64,000 nucleotides of DNA from Sphingomonas hylomeconis. Lineage in GTDB: Bacteria > Pseudomonadota > Alphaproteobacteria > Sphingomonadales > Sphingomonadaceae. The notes beneath the pieces are model-generated. The model was not told where the DNA came from, did no database searches, and saw nothing but the letters and a program-made list of their open reading frames with translations. This document shows, piece after piece, positions 9,180 to 18,124 of this stretch. Positions within the stretch are counted from its first letter, which is position 1. Each line of letters opens with the position of its first letter. Made by a program: the position numbers and the translations under genes. The DNA is taken from the NCBI RefSeq assembly GCF_025370105.1, contig NZ_JANQBK010000019.1:28335-92334 (forward strand). Direction: 5' to 3'.

Positions 9180-9350
9180 GGCACTTCCCCCCCCATCGTC
9201 GTCCTGCCCCACGGCAACCTATATCTCTTGACATACAGTTTCCACCCGACCGTGCCCCTGTCGCCTGGAATAGCGCCCCCTCAGCAGACGGGCGGAAATC
9301 GCCCAGTTGCAGTCGTTGGCGACTCGCTCACGTTCTGCCAAGAGAAGACG

Positions 9351-9749
9351 ATGTCGCGAAGATTGAGTCTCACCACCCTCCTTGTTCACGACTATGACAA
9401 GGCAATATCGTTCTATGTTGATCAGCTCGGTTTCGATTTGCGTGAGGACACGCGACTGACAGACGAAAAGCGATGGGTTGTTGTAGCGCCGCAAGGTGCG
9501 GGGGCGGGTCTCCTGCTGGCAAAGGCGGCGAACGATCGGCAGCGCGAAGCAGTTGGCGATCAGAGCGGAGGCCGAGTGTTCCTGTTCCTTGAGACAGACG
9601 ACTTCGATCGAGACCACTTGGCCTACACGCAGCGGGGCGTCCGCTTCATTGAGGCACCTCGCTGCGAATCCTACGGTACCGTAGCGGTGTTCGAAGACGT
9701 TTATGGCAATCGTTGGGACTTGATCCAGCTCGCATTTAACGGCAGCTAA
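9351..9749 (+). CDS. VOC-family (glyoxalase/bleomycin-resistance fold) protein
   Basis: A 132-aa protein with the two beta-alpha-beta-beta-beta modules of the vicinal oxygen chelate fold. Visible family features are the opening LTTLLVHDYDKAISFYVDQLGF at the N-terminus, the WVVVAPQGAGAGLLLA strand pair, and the closing VAVFEDVYGNRWDLIQ, where the final Glu is replaced by Asp. Members bind metal and act on glyoxal adducts, antibiotics or aromatic substrates; the reaction here is not determinable. The ATG at 9351 follows AAGAGAAG. It is monocistronic. Confidence 0.85.
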   Translation: MSRRLSLTTLLVHDYDKAISFYVDQLGFDLREDTRLTDEKRWVVVAPQGAGAGLLLAKAANDRQREAVGDQSGGRVFLFLETDDFDRDHLAYTQRGVRFIEAPRCESYGTVAVFEDVYGNRWDLIQLAFNGS

Positions 9750-9857
9750 CCACCAATTTTGCCGTTCAGGACGTGCTCGGGCGATCAAGATGCCCGAAAG
9801 CCGACCGGCACAAAACGCCCGATTGCATACATCGGATGATGTCGGCATTGTCTCCGA

Positions 9858-10025
9858 ATGCGCTGGCGGTATAGCTATAGTTGGATAATCTTCATTGCTG
9901 GAAACGCTGCGATTGCCGCGGCAGTCGGTGAGTCTTGGTTACAGCGTGGCCTGATCTTTGCTTTTGCGGCTCTTCCAATCGGCATCTGGGGATGGTCCAA
10001 AGCACGGAACGGCAACGTCCTCTAA
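9858..10025 (+). CDS. Possible 55-aa two-helix membrane peptide
   Basis: A short open frame starting MRWRYSYSWIIF and ending SKARNGNVL. It has two hydrophobic segments (WIIFIAGNAAIAAAVG and LIFAFAALPIGIWGW) joined by a polar turn and a positively charged tail, a plausible small membrane protein. No strong ribosome-binding site precedes the ATG (GCATTGTCTCCGA), and no homologue is known to me. It is the only coding candidate in 9750-10102. An accidental frame or a fragment of a larger lost membrane protein are real alternatives. Confidence 0.35.
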   Translation: MRWRYSYSWIIFIAGNAAIAAAVGESWLQRGLIFAFAALPIGIWGWSKARNGNVL

Positions 10026-10076
10026 CCACCACAATCGGATGTTAGCCGCGGCTGGCCTAGGCATCAAAAGCGGACG

Positions 10077-10100
10077 GTCCGCTAACGCCCATTAGCGGAC
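10077..10100. repeat. Perfect 9-bp inverted repeat at the 3' end of the DUF5063 gene
   Basis: GTCCGCTAA (10077-10085) and TTAGCGGAC (10092-10100) are exact reverse complements separated by six bases. The dyad ends three bases before the stop of the DUF5063 gene. No T-run follows on the minus strand, so it may stabilise a 3' end rather than terminate. The overlapping GCGGACATTC motif (10095-10104) recurs inverted at 10614-10623. Confidence 0.7.
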
Positions 10101-10102
10101 AT

Positions 10103-10633
10103 TCAGCCCCAGTAGAGTAATTTGTGAAGATACCGCCTGAGATCATGAAGATGGTGCCCCCAATGACTTTGGTAGCCCCACCGAAAGGTCCAGATCGCGT
10201 CGTTGGTCCTGTCATGGTCGAATAGCCATAGAACCTCGGTGAGATCGACAGCTATGTCGGTCAGGTCATCCAAGCCCCAGCCTTGGCCGATCTTCTGCTC
10301 AAAGCCGTCTAAGGGGTCGACCTCGGGATAGAAGCCAAGCTCCGGAAATGAGGCGGCCGCCTGCTTCCCAAATTGCTGCATATCAGCACTGGGGGAGTCC
10401 ACTCCCACTGTGTCCGGCTCGACGTCGTCGGCCTGATTGTAGGCAGCGCAGAGCCGATCCAGCGCTTCAGCTAATCGCGCTTGACGTTCGTGTGGCTCGC
10501 CGGACGCAGAGCCAAGCAGGTCGAGATAGCTTCGGCAGGCACCTTTGATGATTGCTATCTGATCGGTGATGGCCATGCGCGACATTGCAAAGAGCATCGC
10601 TTGCTGTCGAGGCGAATGTCCGCTTTCCACCAC
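10103..10633 (-). CDS. DUF5063-domain protein
   Basis: A protein of up to 176 aa. The C-terminal block with DLTDIAVDLTEVLWLFD and then WTFRWGYQSHWGHHLHDL is the DUF5063 signature; the family is found scattered in bacteria and has no known activity. It is predicted cytosolic and acidic. The start is unsettled: GTG at 10633, ATG at 10585 or ATG at 10576, none with a clear ribosome site; the family-like part begins near the 10576 start. The gene is bracketed by GCGGACATTC at its end and the reverse complement near its start, which suggests it sits between copies of a dispersed repeat. Confidence 0.75.
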   Translation of the reverse strand: MVESGHSPRQQAMLFAMSRMAITDQIAIIKGACRSYLDLLGSASGEPHERQARLAEALDRLCAAYNQADDVEPDTVGVDSPSADMQQFGKQAAASFPELGFYPEVDPLDGFEQKIGQGWGLDDLTDIAVDLTEVLWLFDHDRTNDAIWTFRWGYQSHWGHHLHDLRRYLHKLLYWG

Positions 10634-10779
10634 ATACGGTCGTCAGCATGCACGGACCTGCCACCTTGCAGGGTACCTCAGTTCAACACCGGCTCTCGTG
10701 CCGGAAGCGCCGAACCGTAATCCGGCATGATGTCGCCGACACCATGGCGCGGACCGAACCGCCCTGCTAACCGATCTTC

Positions 10780-13035
10780 ATGCCAACCGACGTGAAAGAC
10801 CCCACCGACCCGTTCAACGCCATCGTCGACGCGCCGTTCGATAGCGCGCTCAGCGATCGCTATCTCGTCTATGCGCTGTCCACGATCACCGCGCGGTCGC
10901 TGCCGGATGTGCGCGACGGACTGAAGCCGGTGCACCGCCGCCTGCTCTGGGCGATGCGGCTGCTCAAGCTCGATCCTGCGCAGGGCTACAAGAAATGCGC
11001 ACGCGTCGTCGGCGACGTGATCGGCAAATATCACCCGCATGGCGATCAGTCGGTCTATGACGCGATGGTGCGGCTCGCGCAGGATTTCGCGATGCGCTAT
11101 CCGCTGGTCGACGGGCAGGGCAATTTCGGCAATATCGACGGCGATAACGCGGCGGCCTATCGCTACACCGAGGCGCGGCTGACGCAGGTCGCGATCGACA
11201 TGATGGAAGGGCTCGACGAGAACGCCGTCGATTACCGCCCAACCTACAATAACGAAGACGAAGAGCCCGAACTGCTGCCGGGCCTGTTCCCCAACCTGCT
11301 CGCCAATGGCGCGGCGGGGATCGCGGTCGGCATGGCGACGAGCATCCCGCCGCACAATGCCGCGGAACTGTTCGACGCGGCGATCCTGCTGATCGACCAG
11401 CCCGATGCCACCGACGCGCAGGTGCTGGAGCATGTCCAAGGCCCGGATTTCCCGACCGGCGGGCTGGTGGTCGATTCGCCCGCGGCGATCGCCGAGGCTT
11501 ATGCCACCGGGCGTGGCGGCTTCCGCGTGCGCGCGCGCTGGTCGGTCGAGAAGGAAAAAGGCGGCGGCTGGAATGCGGTGATCACCGAGATTCCGTACGG
11601 CATCCAGAAGGGCAAGCTGATCGAGCAGATTGCCGGCCTGATCAACGACAAGAAGCTGCCGATCCTGGCCGATGTGCGCGACGAATCCGATGCGGTGATC
11701 CGCATCGTGATCGAGCCGCGCAGCCGCACGGTCGATCCCGACATGCTGATGGAAAGCCTGTTCCGGCTGTCCGACCTGGAGAATCGCGTCAGCCTCAACC
11801 TCAACGTGCTCGACAAGACGCGCACGCCGCGCGTGATGAGCTTGCGCGAAGCGCTGCACGGCTGGGTCGAGCATCAGTTCGTCGTGCTCCAGCGGCGCTC
11901 GCAGCATCGGCTCGACAAGATCGCCGACCGCGTCGAGCTGCTCGACGGCTATCTCATCGCCTATCTCAATCTCGATCGGGTGATCGAGATCATCCGCACC
12001 GAGGACGAGCCCAAGCCGATCATGATCGCCGAGTTCGGCCTGACTGACCGCCAGGCCGAGGCGATCCTCGACATGCGGCTGCGCCGGTTGCGCAAGCTGG
12101 AGGAGATGCAGATCCGCAAGGAGCGCGACGGGCTGGAGACCGAGAAGAGCGGGCTGGAACTGCTGCTCGGCAGCGAGGCACGGCAGCGCACGCGGCTGAA
12201 GCGCGACATGGGCAAGCTGCGCGAACGCTATGGGCCGGAGACGGTGCTGGGCAAGCGCCGCACGACGGTGGCCGAGGCGGCGCCGGCGCGCGAAATCCCG
12301 ATGGAGCTGATGATCGAGCGCGAGCCGATCACGGTGATCCTGTCCGAACGCGGCTGGATCCGTGCGATGAAAGGGCATGCCGACGATGCCGCGCTGGCCG
12401 CGCTCAAGTTCAAGGAAGGCGACGGGCCGATGTTCGCCTTCCCCGCGCAGACCACCGACAAATTGCTGCTCGCGGCGGAGAATGGACGCTTCTTCACGCT
12501 GGGCGCGGACAAACTGCCCGGCGGGCGCGGGTTCGGCGAGCCGGTGCGGCTGATGATCGATCTCGACGGCGATGTCGGCATCGTCGCGCTGCTGCCGGCG
12601 AGCCGCGCGAAGAAGCTGCTGGTCGCGGCAACCGACGGGCGCGGGTTCATCGTGCAGACGAGCGACACGATCGCCGAGACGCGCAAGGGCAAGACGGTGG
12701 TGACGCCGCGGATCGGCGCGAAGCTCAAGCTGGTCAAGGCGGTCGATCCGGCGGCGGACTATGTCGCGGCGATCGGCGACAATCGCCGGTTGCTGGTCTT
12801 CCCGATCACCGAACTGGCCGAACTGTCCAAGGGGCAGGGGGTGCAGCTGCAGCGTTATGGCGATGGCGGGTTGTCCGACGCGGTGACGTTCGTGTTCGCG
12901 CAAGGGCTGAGTTGGGCGATGGGCGGCGATACCGGGCGCACGCGGACCGAGACGGATCTGTCGCAGTGGCGCGCGGCGCGCGGCGCGGCCGGGCGGATGC
13001 CGCCAACCGGCTTCCCGCGCGACAATAAGTTCTAG
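10780..13035 (+). CDS. parC: DNA topoisomerase IV subunit A
   Basis: A 751-aa type IIA topoisomerase subunit that cleaves and rejoins DNA with ParE to unlink daughter chromosomes. The N-terminal breakage-reunion domain carries [19 protein letters not shown] and the active-site Tyr in YRYTEAR (Tyr129). Quinolone-region residues are seen in [17 protein letters not shown]: the usual Ser position reads Asp-Gln-Ser. The tower and C-gate regions follow, with a coiled coil rich in Lys and Glu at about 430-500, and a short C-terminal beta-pinwheel, as expected for ParC rather than GyrA. It stands alone; the 740-base-scale neighbours are unrelated. Confidence 0.97.
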   Translation: MPTDVKDPTDPFNAIVDAPFDSALSDRYLVYALSTITARSLPDVRDGLKPVHRRLLWAMRLLKLDPAQGYKKCARVVGDVIGKYHPHGDQSVYDAMVRLAQDFAMRYPLVDGQGNFGNIDGDNAAAYRYTEARLTQVAIDMMEGLDENAVDYRPTYNNEDEEPELLPGLFPNLLANGAAGIAVGMATSIPPHNAAELFDAAILLIDQPDATDAQVLEHVQGPDFPTGGLVVDSPAAIAEAYATGRGGFRVRARWSVEKEKGGGWNAVITEIPYGIQKGKLIEQIAGLINDKKLPILADVRDESDAVIRIVIEPRSRTVDPDMLMESLFRLSDLENRVSLNLNVLDKTRTPRVMSLREALHGWVEHQFVVLQRRSQHRLDKIADRVELLDGYLIAYLNLDRVIEIIRTEDEPKPIMIAEFGLTDRQAEAILDMRLRRLRKLEEMQIRKERDGLETEKSGLELLLGSEARQRTRLKRDMGKLRERYGPETVLGKRRTTVAEAAPAREIPMELMIEREPITVILSERGWIRAMKGHADDAALAALKFKEGDGPMFAFPAQTTDKLLLAAENGRFFTLGADKLPGGRGFGEPVRLMIDLDGDVGIVALLPASRAKKLLVAATDGRGFIVQTSDTIAETRKGKTVVTPRIGAKLKLVKAVDPAADYVAAIGDNRRLLVFPITELAELSKGQGVQLQRYGDGGLSDAVTFVFAQGLSWAMGGDTGRTRTETDLSQWRAARGAAGRMPPTGFPRDNKF

Positions 13036-13088
13036 CGCAACCGTTCTGGGCATTGCCAACGCCGCAGCCGCGGCACCGCCCCAGTATT

Positions 13089-13121
13089 AATCTGATGCAG
13101 GTTAGTAACAACTATCAGATT
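13089..13121. promoter_or_regulatory. AT-rich inverted repeat upstream of the GGDEF-EAL gene
   Basis: AATCTGAT (13089-13096) and ATCAGATT (13114-13121) are exact reverse complements with 17 bases between, extending with one mismatch to ten-base arms. The surrounding 13080-13140 is markedly AT-rich compared with the flanks and holds AATATTGG-like stretches suitable for a promoter. It is a candidate operator 80 bases before the GGDEF-EAL start; the bound protein is unknown. Confidence 0.45.
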
Positions 13122-13201
13122 TAGTGCTAATATTGGGTCGATTGGTGAAATAACACGCGCTTTCAGCGTACCTTAACGATCTTGCCGTAGCGCCGAACAA
13201 T

Positions 13202-14914
13202 ATGGCCGCGACAAAGCCTTTGACCCTGTTCAGAACCAAGCCGGCGGCGAGCACCGACCGGGCGGGGACTCACGTCCCGGACGTGGCGCTGGCCACATCG
13301 GCGATCAACCTGCTGCCGATCCCGGCCGCGTTGGTGGTCGATACCGGCGGCGCGCTGTCGCTGGCCACCTGTAACGGACCTTTCCAGCAGGCTGGGCTCG
13401 GGGTGGCGGCGGGGCCGTCGCCGTTCCTCCACTACGCGCGGGCGCAGATCGAGGCGTTCCTAGACGGCGATGCGCTGAAGGACGAATTTCCCTGGCAGTT
13501 CGGCGACGCCGTGGACTGCCGGCATTACCGCGTGACGCTCGCCCGGATCGCGCTCGGTACGCTGCGGCGCTGCCTGGTGACGCTGGTCGATCATACCGCG
13601 GAACTGCGCACCGAACACAATCTGCGCCGCGAGATGCTCACCGACAGCCTGACCGGCCTGCCCAATCGCGCGGGCTTTTCCGATCGGCTGGAGACGATGC
13701 TGGCCAACCCGCAGGAGCGCGGCGGCTATGCGATCATGGTGCTCGATCTCGACCGCTTCAGCCGCATCAACGCCTGTCTCGGCTCGATGGCGGGGGACGA
13801 GCTGCTGATCACCGTCGCGCGGCGGCTGAAGGGGGCGATTCGCGGGCACGATATCCTGGCGCGCACCGGTGGCGACGAATTCGGCATCCTGCTGACGCTG
13901 GAGGAAGGGCCGGGCGACGCCGAACATGTCGCCAAGCGGATCGAGGGCGCGTTGGCCACGCCGTTCCGCCTGTCCGATTTCGAGATCATGATCTCCTGCT
14001 CGATCGGCATCGCGTTCGGCTCGTCCGATGTCGACGATGCCGAGGAACTGATCCGCCACGCGCAGTTCACGGTGCGGCGCTCGAAGGTCAGCGGCAAGGC
14101 CGAATCCTATCAGATGCAGGCGTTCGACATCGCCCGCGAGCAATTCTCGATGGAAACCGCGCTGCGCCGCGCGATCGAAAACGGCGACATGCGGCTGACC
14201 TACCAGCCGATCTGCGATCTTTCGACCGGCCGCATCGTCGCGTTCGAATCGCTGGCGCGCTGGACCGACGAGGACGGCCGGCCGCATTCGCCCGACACGT
14301 TCATCCCGGTGGCGGAGGAATCGGGGTTGATCGTGCCGCTCGGGCGCTGGGCGATCGACGAGGCGGCGCGCACGCTGGCGGCGTGGGATGCCCGCGCCGG
14401 CGGCGATTGCGGCGTGAAGTTCGCGGTCAATCTGTCGGCGATCCAGCTGCAGCGCGATGCGATCCCGCAACTCGTGGAACATGCGCTGGCGACCAACGGG
14501 CTGGCAGGCGCGCGCCTCTCGCTGGAACTGACCGAAAGCGCTCTCGTCACCGATCCGGATCGCATCGCCGGGATCATGCATGCGCTGAAGGCACTCGGCA
14601 CGACGATCGCGATGGACGATTTCGGCACCGGCTATTCGAACCTTGCCTATCTGCAGAAGCTGCCGATCGACGTGCTCAAGATCGATCGCAGCTTCATCAC
14701 CGGCATGCTCGCCGATCGCGACAAGGTGGCGATCGTGCGCGCGATCCTCAGCCTGTCGCAGGCCCTGGGCATGATGACGACGGCGGAGGGGATCGAAACG
14801 CGCGAACTGTCCCAGACGCTGGCGGCGCTCGGCTGCACCTATGGGCAGGGCTATGTCTATGCCCGCCCGCTAGAGGCCGAAGCGGCCTACTCCTTCCTCT
14901 CGGCGAGCCACTGA
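13202..14914 (+). CDS. GGDEF-EAL cyclic di-GMP protein
   Basis: A 570-aa soluble protein. Residues 1-135 form a PAS-like sensory region with no membrane segment. The diguanylate cyclase domain has an intact GGDEF at about 223-227 and the product-inhibition site RxxD (RGHD, 214-217) exactly five residues before it. The EAL phosphodiesterase domain from about 325 has ESL in place of EAL, a common active variant, with the later motifs NLSAIQL, ELTES and DDFGTGYSNL and KIDRSF present. It could make, break or sense c-di-GMP; both active sites look competent. The gene stop overlaps the convergent tRNA nucleotidyltransferase by 28 bases. Confidence 0.93.
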   Translation: MAATKPLTLFRTKPAASTDRAGTHVPDVALATSAINLLPIPAALVVDTGGALSLATCNGPFQQAGLGVAAGPSPFLHYARAQIEAFLDGDALKDEFPWQFGDAVDCRHYRVTLARIALGTLRRCLVTLVDHTAELRTEHNLRREMLTDSLTGLPNRAGFSDRLETMLANPQERGGYAIMVLDLDRFSRINACLGSMAGDELLITVARRLKGAIRGHDILARTGGDEFGILLTLEEGPGDAEHVAKRIEGALATPFRLSDFEIMISCSIGIAFGSSDVDDAEELIRHAQFTVRRSKVSGKAESYQMQAFDIAREQFSMETALRRAIENGDMRLTYQPICDLSTGRIVAFESLARWTDEDGRPHSPDTFIPVAEESGLIVPLGRWAIDEAARTLAAWDARAGGDCGVKFAVNLSAIQLQRDAIPQLVEHALATNGLAGARLSLELTESALVTDPDRIAGIMHALKALGTTIAMDDFGTGYSNLAYLQKLPIDVLKIDRSFITGMLADRDKVAIVRAILSLSQALGMMTTAEGIETRELSQTLAALGCTYGQGYVYARPLEAEAAYSFLSASH

Positions 14915-16095
14915 GCGGCGGCCTGGTCGGCCAGTGCCGCCACGCGTGCGGCGTCCGGAAAGCCTTCGGCGATCCACGTTTCCTCGATCGCCTTGAGCAT
15001 CCGCGCGACGTCCGGCCCCTTGTCGAGCCCGCGCGCGACGAGCTGGCCGCCGGCGATCGGCAGCGTGGGGGGCGCCCAGCCGCTGAGCTGATCGAGCTGT
15101 TCGAGCGGGCGATCCGACAGCAGCAGGCGATCGGCGGCGAGGTCGATGCCGAGCCGGTAGCCGATCGCCTGCGGTGATTCGCCGCCGACCGGGCTGGCGC
15201 CGCTGATCAGGCGGCGGCGGTCGAGCTTGGACAGGCGCAGCCGCGCACCGACATTTTCGGCGATCGCCGTGTCGGCGGGCAGCAAGGCGGCGAGGCGACG
15301 AATCGAATCGGCCGGCGTGCCGCTGGCGGCTTCGCGCGCGGCGAGGCGCACCAGTCGGGCGACGCCGGCGGCATCGATCTCCGGCAGCACCGGCGCAAGC
15401 ACGGCGTTGTCGACCATCAGCGTGACCACGCGCACCTCGTGCTGGGCGAGCAGCAGCTTGAGCAGTTCGGCGGCGATCCGCTCGCGCGACAGTGCCATCA
15501 GATCATTGGCGCGGTCGATACAGGCGGCGAGGCCGGCGGCGTCCGGCGTGTCGCCGAAGCGCGCGTGGAAGCGGAAGAAGCGCAGGATGCGTAGGTGATC
15601 CTCGGCGATGCGCTGGAGGGGATCGCCGATGAAGCGCACGCGCGCCGCCGCGAGATCGTCGAGCCCGCCGAAATAGTCGATTACTTCGCCGGTCAGCGGA
15701 TCGGCGTAGAGCGCGTTGATCGTGAAATCGCGCCGCGCCGCATCCTCGCGCCAATCGTCGGTAAAGGCGACGATCGCGTGCCGGCCGTCGGTCGAGACGT
15801 CGCGGCGCAGCGTCGTCACCTCGACCGGGCCGGACGGCAGCACGGCCGTGACCGTGCCATGCGCCAGGCCGGTCGGCACGACCTTGATGCCGGCGCGCTG
15901 GAGCGCGTGGATCACGTCCTCGGGCTGGTGGCTGGTGGCAAGATCGACATCCGCCGCGTCGATGCCGAGCAACGTGTCGCGCACGATGCCGCCGACGAAG
16001 CGCACCTGGCCCTGCGCGGCGCCGAGCGTCTCGGTCAGGTGCCGGATATCCTCGCGCGCCAGAAACGGCGCGTCGGCGTGGATCACGCGGTCCAT
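14887..16095 (-). CDS. cca: CCA tRNA nucleotidyltransferase
   Basis: A 402-aa class II nucleotidyltransferase of the poly(A) polymerase/CCA family. It adds or repairs the 3' CCA of tRNAs. Motifs in order: the GG-RD loop in FVGGIVRDTLLG near residue 40, the metal-binding DVDLAT near 54, RRDFTINALY near 130, and RIAEDHLRILRFFRF near 180. The C-terminal helical part is of normal length. The ATG at 16095 (MDRVIHADAP) overlaps the end of the Nudix gene by 13 bases, so Nudix and this gene are coupled, an arrangement common in sphingomonads. Confidence 0.93.
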   Translation of the reverse strand: MDRVIHADAPFLAREDIRHLTETLGAAQGQVRFVGGIVRDTLLGIDAADVDLATSHQPEDVIHALQRAGIKVVPTGLAHGTVTAVLPSGPVEVTTLRRDVSTDGRHAIVAFTDDWREDAARRDFTINALYADPLTGEVIDYFGGLDDLAAARVRFIGDPLQRIAEDHLRILRFFRFHARFGDTPDAAGLAACIDRANDLMALSRERIAAELLKLLLAQHEVRVVTLMVDNAVLAPVLPEIDAAGVARLVRLAAREAASGTPADSIRRLAALLPADTAIAENVGARLRLSKLDRRRLISGASPVGGESPQAIGYRLGIDLAADRLLLSDRPLEQLDQLSGWAPPTLPIAGGQLVARGLDKGPDVARMLKAIEETWIAEGFPDAARVAALADQAAAQWLAERKE

Positions 16096-16679
16096 CGCAG
16101 CCGCCGCGACAGGTTGACGATCATCGCCGCGGTCGCGCCCCAGATGCGGTGGCCGTCCCACAGGATCTCGTAGTAATGCCGGTTGCGGCCCTGCCATTCG
16201 ACCGTCGCCTCGAGATGGTTGGCCGAATCGAGCATGAAGCCGAGCGGTACCTCGAATACCTGGGCGACTTCGGCGGCGTTGGGCACCAGCACGAGATCGG
16301 GCGGCACCACGCCGATCACCGGGGTGACCTCGAAGCCGGTGATCGTGCGGTAGCGATCGGCAGTGCCGATGACCTGCACCAGCCCAGGCGGCAGCGCGAT
16401 CTCTTCTTCCGCCTCGCGCAGCGCGGCGGCGGTGGCGTCGGCATCGCCGGGATCGATGCGGCCGCCGGGAAAGGCGACCTGCCCGGCGTGCCGGCGCATC
16501 GTATCGGTGCGCCGGGTCAGCAGCACGCCGGGCTCGGCGCGGTCGGTGACCGCGATCAGCACCGCGGCCTGCGCCGGCGTGGACAGGTCCACATCACCGT
16601 CATGATGATCGCCGGTGAGCAGCGCGGTGTCCATCTGATGGCCGGCAGCGAGCGCCGCCGCGAGGCGATCGTTGAGCAT
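16083..16679 (-). CDS. CoA pyrophosphatase-type Nudix hydrolase
   Basis: A 198-aa Nudix hydrolase. The UPF0035 motif for coenzyme A recognition is present (LLTRRTDTMRRHAGQVAFPGG) in split form: LLTRRT then RRHAGQVAFPGG, followed by the Nudix helix ALREAEEEIAL. The family cleaves CoA and its thioesters to 3'-phosphoadenosine-5'-phosphate and phosphopantetheine. The Gly-to-Ala change at the end of the Nudix box is also found in the E. coli NudL type, so activity is expected. Start ATG overlaps the DUF1285 stop by one base (TGATG). Confidence 0.92.
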   Translation of the reverse strand: MLNDRLAAALAAGHQMDTALLTGDHHDGDVDLSTPAQAAVLIAVTDRAEPGVLLTRRTDTMRRHAGQVAFPGGRIDPGDADATAAALREAEEEIALPPGLVQVIGTADRYRTITGFEVTPVIGVVPPDLVLVPNAAEVAQVFEVPLGFMLDSANHLEATVEWQGRNRHYYEILWDGHRIWGATAAMIVNLSRRLRWTA

Positions 16680-17236
16680 CACGCGCTTTCCAGCGCGAAG
16701 AACGTGCCATTGCTCCACACGCCGGGCGGCTGATCGTCGCCGGCGAGCGCCAGCGTGGCGAGTTCGTAATAGACCGGGCGAGCGACCAGCGCTTCGAGCC
16801 CGCCGCGCACATGCAGATAGGGGCGGGGGCCGTCCTCACCCGCGGCGAAACGCAGCGGATGATCGGCCCCGGCCGTCACCAGATCGCCGGTATTGAGCCG
16901 AAAGGCGAGCTTGGCGCTCGCGCCCTGCCCCTCGGCCTTCATCTCGACTGCCTGGAACGGCGCGTCCTCGACCTGGATATCGAGCTTCTCGACCGGGGTG
17001 ACGAGGACATAGCCGCCATCGGGCTCGCGGCGCAGGATGGTGGAAAACAGTCGGACCATGGCGGGGCGGCCGATCGGGGAGCCTTGGTGAAACCAGGTGC
17101 CGTCGCGGGCGATGCGCATCTCGCTATCGCCGCAATGCGTCGGGTTCCATTTGTCCACCGGGGGCAGCTTATTCTCTTCGGCGAGGCGCGCGATGTCGGC
17201 GAGCGAGAGGGCGGCAAGGTCGGGCAGAGGCGGCAT
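16679..17236 (-). CDS. DUF1285-family protein
   Basis: A 185-aa soluble protein matching DUF1285: the opening region with LPPVDKWNPTHCGDSEMRIA, then a beta-rich body containing VEKLDIQVEDAPF and LNTGDLVTAGADHPLRF. The fold of a solved member is beta-rich and the function is unknown. It heads a tight run DUF1285-Nudix-cca, each overlapping the next, so it may relate to RNA or cofactor upkeep. Start could be the ATG at 17242 or 17236; both give the same protein apart from two residues. Confidence 0.86.
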   Translation of the reverse strand: MPPLPDLAALSLADIARLAEENKLPPVDKWNPTHCGDSEMRIARDGTWFHQGSPIGRPAMVRLFSTILRREPDGGYVLVTPVEKLDIQVEDAPFQAVEMKAEGQGASAKLAFRLNTGDLVTAGADHPLRFAAGEDGPRPYLHVRGGLEALVARPVYYELATLALAGDDQPPGVWSNGTFFALESA

Positions 17237-17278
17237 GGGCATGGGCTGTCGGTAGGCCGCCGGCCCGCGCCGGGCAAG

Positions 17279-17788
17279 TCAGGCGTCGATCGTCGTCCGT
17301 GGTGCGAGCAGGCCGCTGCCCGTCGGTACCGCTGCGCCGCGTGCGAGCAGGCGGTGACGTTCGACCGGGCCGGGCACGCGCCAGCCGGCGGTGCGATCGG
17401 CGGTGAAGCCGAAGAAGCGGCCGTAATAGTCCGGATCGCCGATCAGCATCAGCGCGTCCTGGCCGCTCGAATCGGCGGCGTCGAGCGCGTGATGGATCAA
17501 GAGGCGGCCGATGCCGATATCCTGGCGCTCGGGCGATACGGCGACCGGCCCGACCATGACCAGCGGCGAATCGTGCCCGTCATCGGCATCGAAGGCGATC
17601 GGCCAGCACTGGATCGTGCCGACCAGCGTGCCATCCTCGAGCGCGGCGAAGCTCAGCGCGGGCAGCGCCGCCATGCCTTCGCGAATGCGATAGGCGGTGC
17701 GGCCGTGGCGATCGGCGCCGAACGCCGCATCGAGCAGGCGCTCGACCGCGGCGGCGGGGATCTCGGCAATCGGCACGATCTGCACCAC
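17279..17788 (-). CDS. GNAT-family N-acetyltransferase
   Basis: A 169-aa acetyltransferase. The acetyl-CoA site is RQDIGIGRLLIHHAL near residues 88-102, preceded by the strand MVGPVAVSPE. The C-terminal LIGDPDYYGRFFGF block places it in the N-acetyltransferase group annotated as YhbS-like. The chosen start is GTG at 17788, six bases after a strong GAGGAG on the minus strand; the frame upstream stays open but has no family resemblance. Acceptor substrate unknown. Confidence 0.85.
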   Translation of the reverse strand: MVQIVPIAEIPAAAVERLLDAAFGADRHGRTAYRIREGMAALPALSFAALEDGTLVGTIQCWPIAFDADDGHDSPLVMVGPVAVSPERQDIGIGRLLIHHALDAADSSGQDALMLIGDPDYYGRFFGFTADRTAGWRVPGPVERHRLLARGAAVPTGSGLLAPRTTIDA

Positions 17789-17882
17789 GGGCAACTCCTC
17801 GGCCCGTATCGTGCGGGCCGCGCGCTTTAGACCGGGGGCGGGTGAACGCAAGCGGAATGGCGCGGGCCGTTCTCGGCCAACC

Positions 17883-18024
17883 GTCATGCCGAACTCGATT
17901 CGGCATCCATCGCGCCGCGTGCTGAGGCGTCGAAGATAGGGAATGCCGTGGCTGCGAGGCGCTATCGAGCCGCCCGCTTCGCCATTGTTGCACGATGGAT
18001 CCTGAATCGCGTTCAGGATGGCGG
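17883..18024. repeat. REP pair of the TCCTGAA-TTCAGGA family (forward plus reverse)
   Basis: One copy at 17883-17912 (GTCATGCCGAACTCGATT then CGGCATCC) and one at 17994-18024 in opposite orientation (GGATCCTGAATCGCG then TTCAGGATGG). Each can fold on itself and the two together form a larger stem. The same family occurs at 23123 (single) and 30501-30635 (pair). Apart from this repeat, the gap 17789-18124 contains no gene candidate. Confidence 0.8.
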
Positions 18025-18124
18025 GCGTTTGGGGGAAGGCGTCTCGCGATTGCCACGGCTTTCGCTTGTGCGGTGTTCTGCTATGGCGCAGCCGCGCGCC
18101 GCGATGGCGCCGAAAGGGTGAAGT

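Noticed and set aside
10678..13059. Very long open frame antisense to parC
   Set aside because: It mirrors parC codon structure in GC-rich DNA, is full of Arg, His, Asp and Pro repeats and resembles no protein; parC itself is certain.
16083..16679. Broken Nudix box in the CoA pyrophosphatase
   Set aside because: The Gly-to-Ala change at the box end also occurs in the E. coli NudL type, so it is normal for this subfamily.
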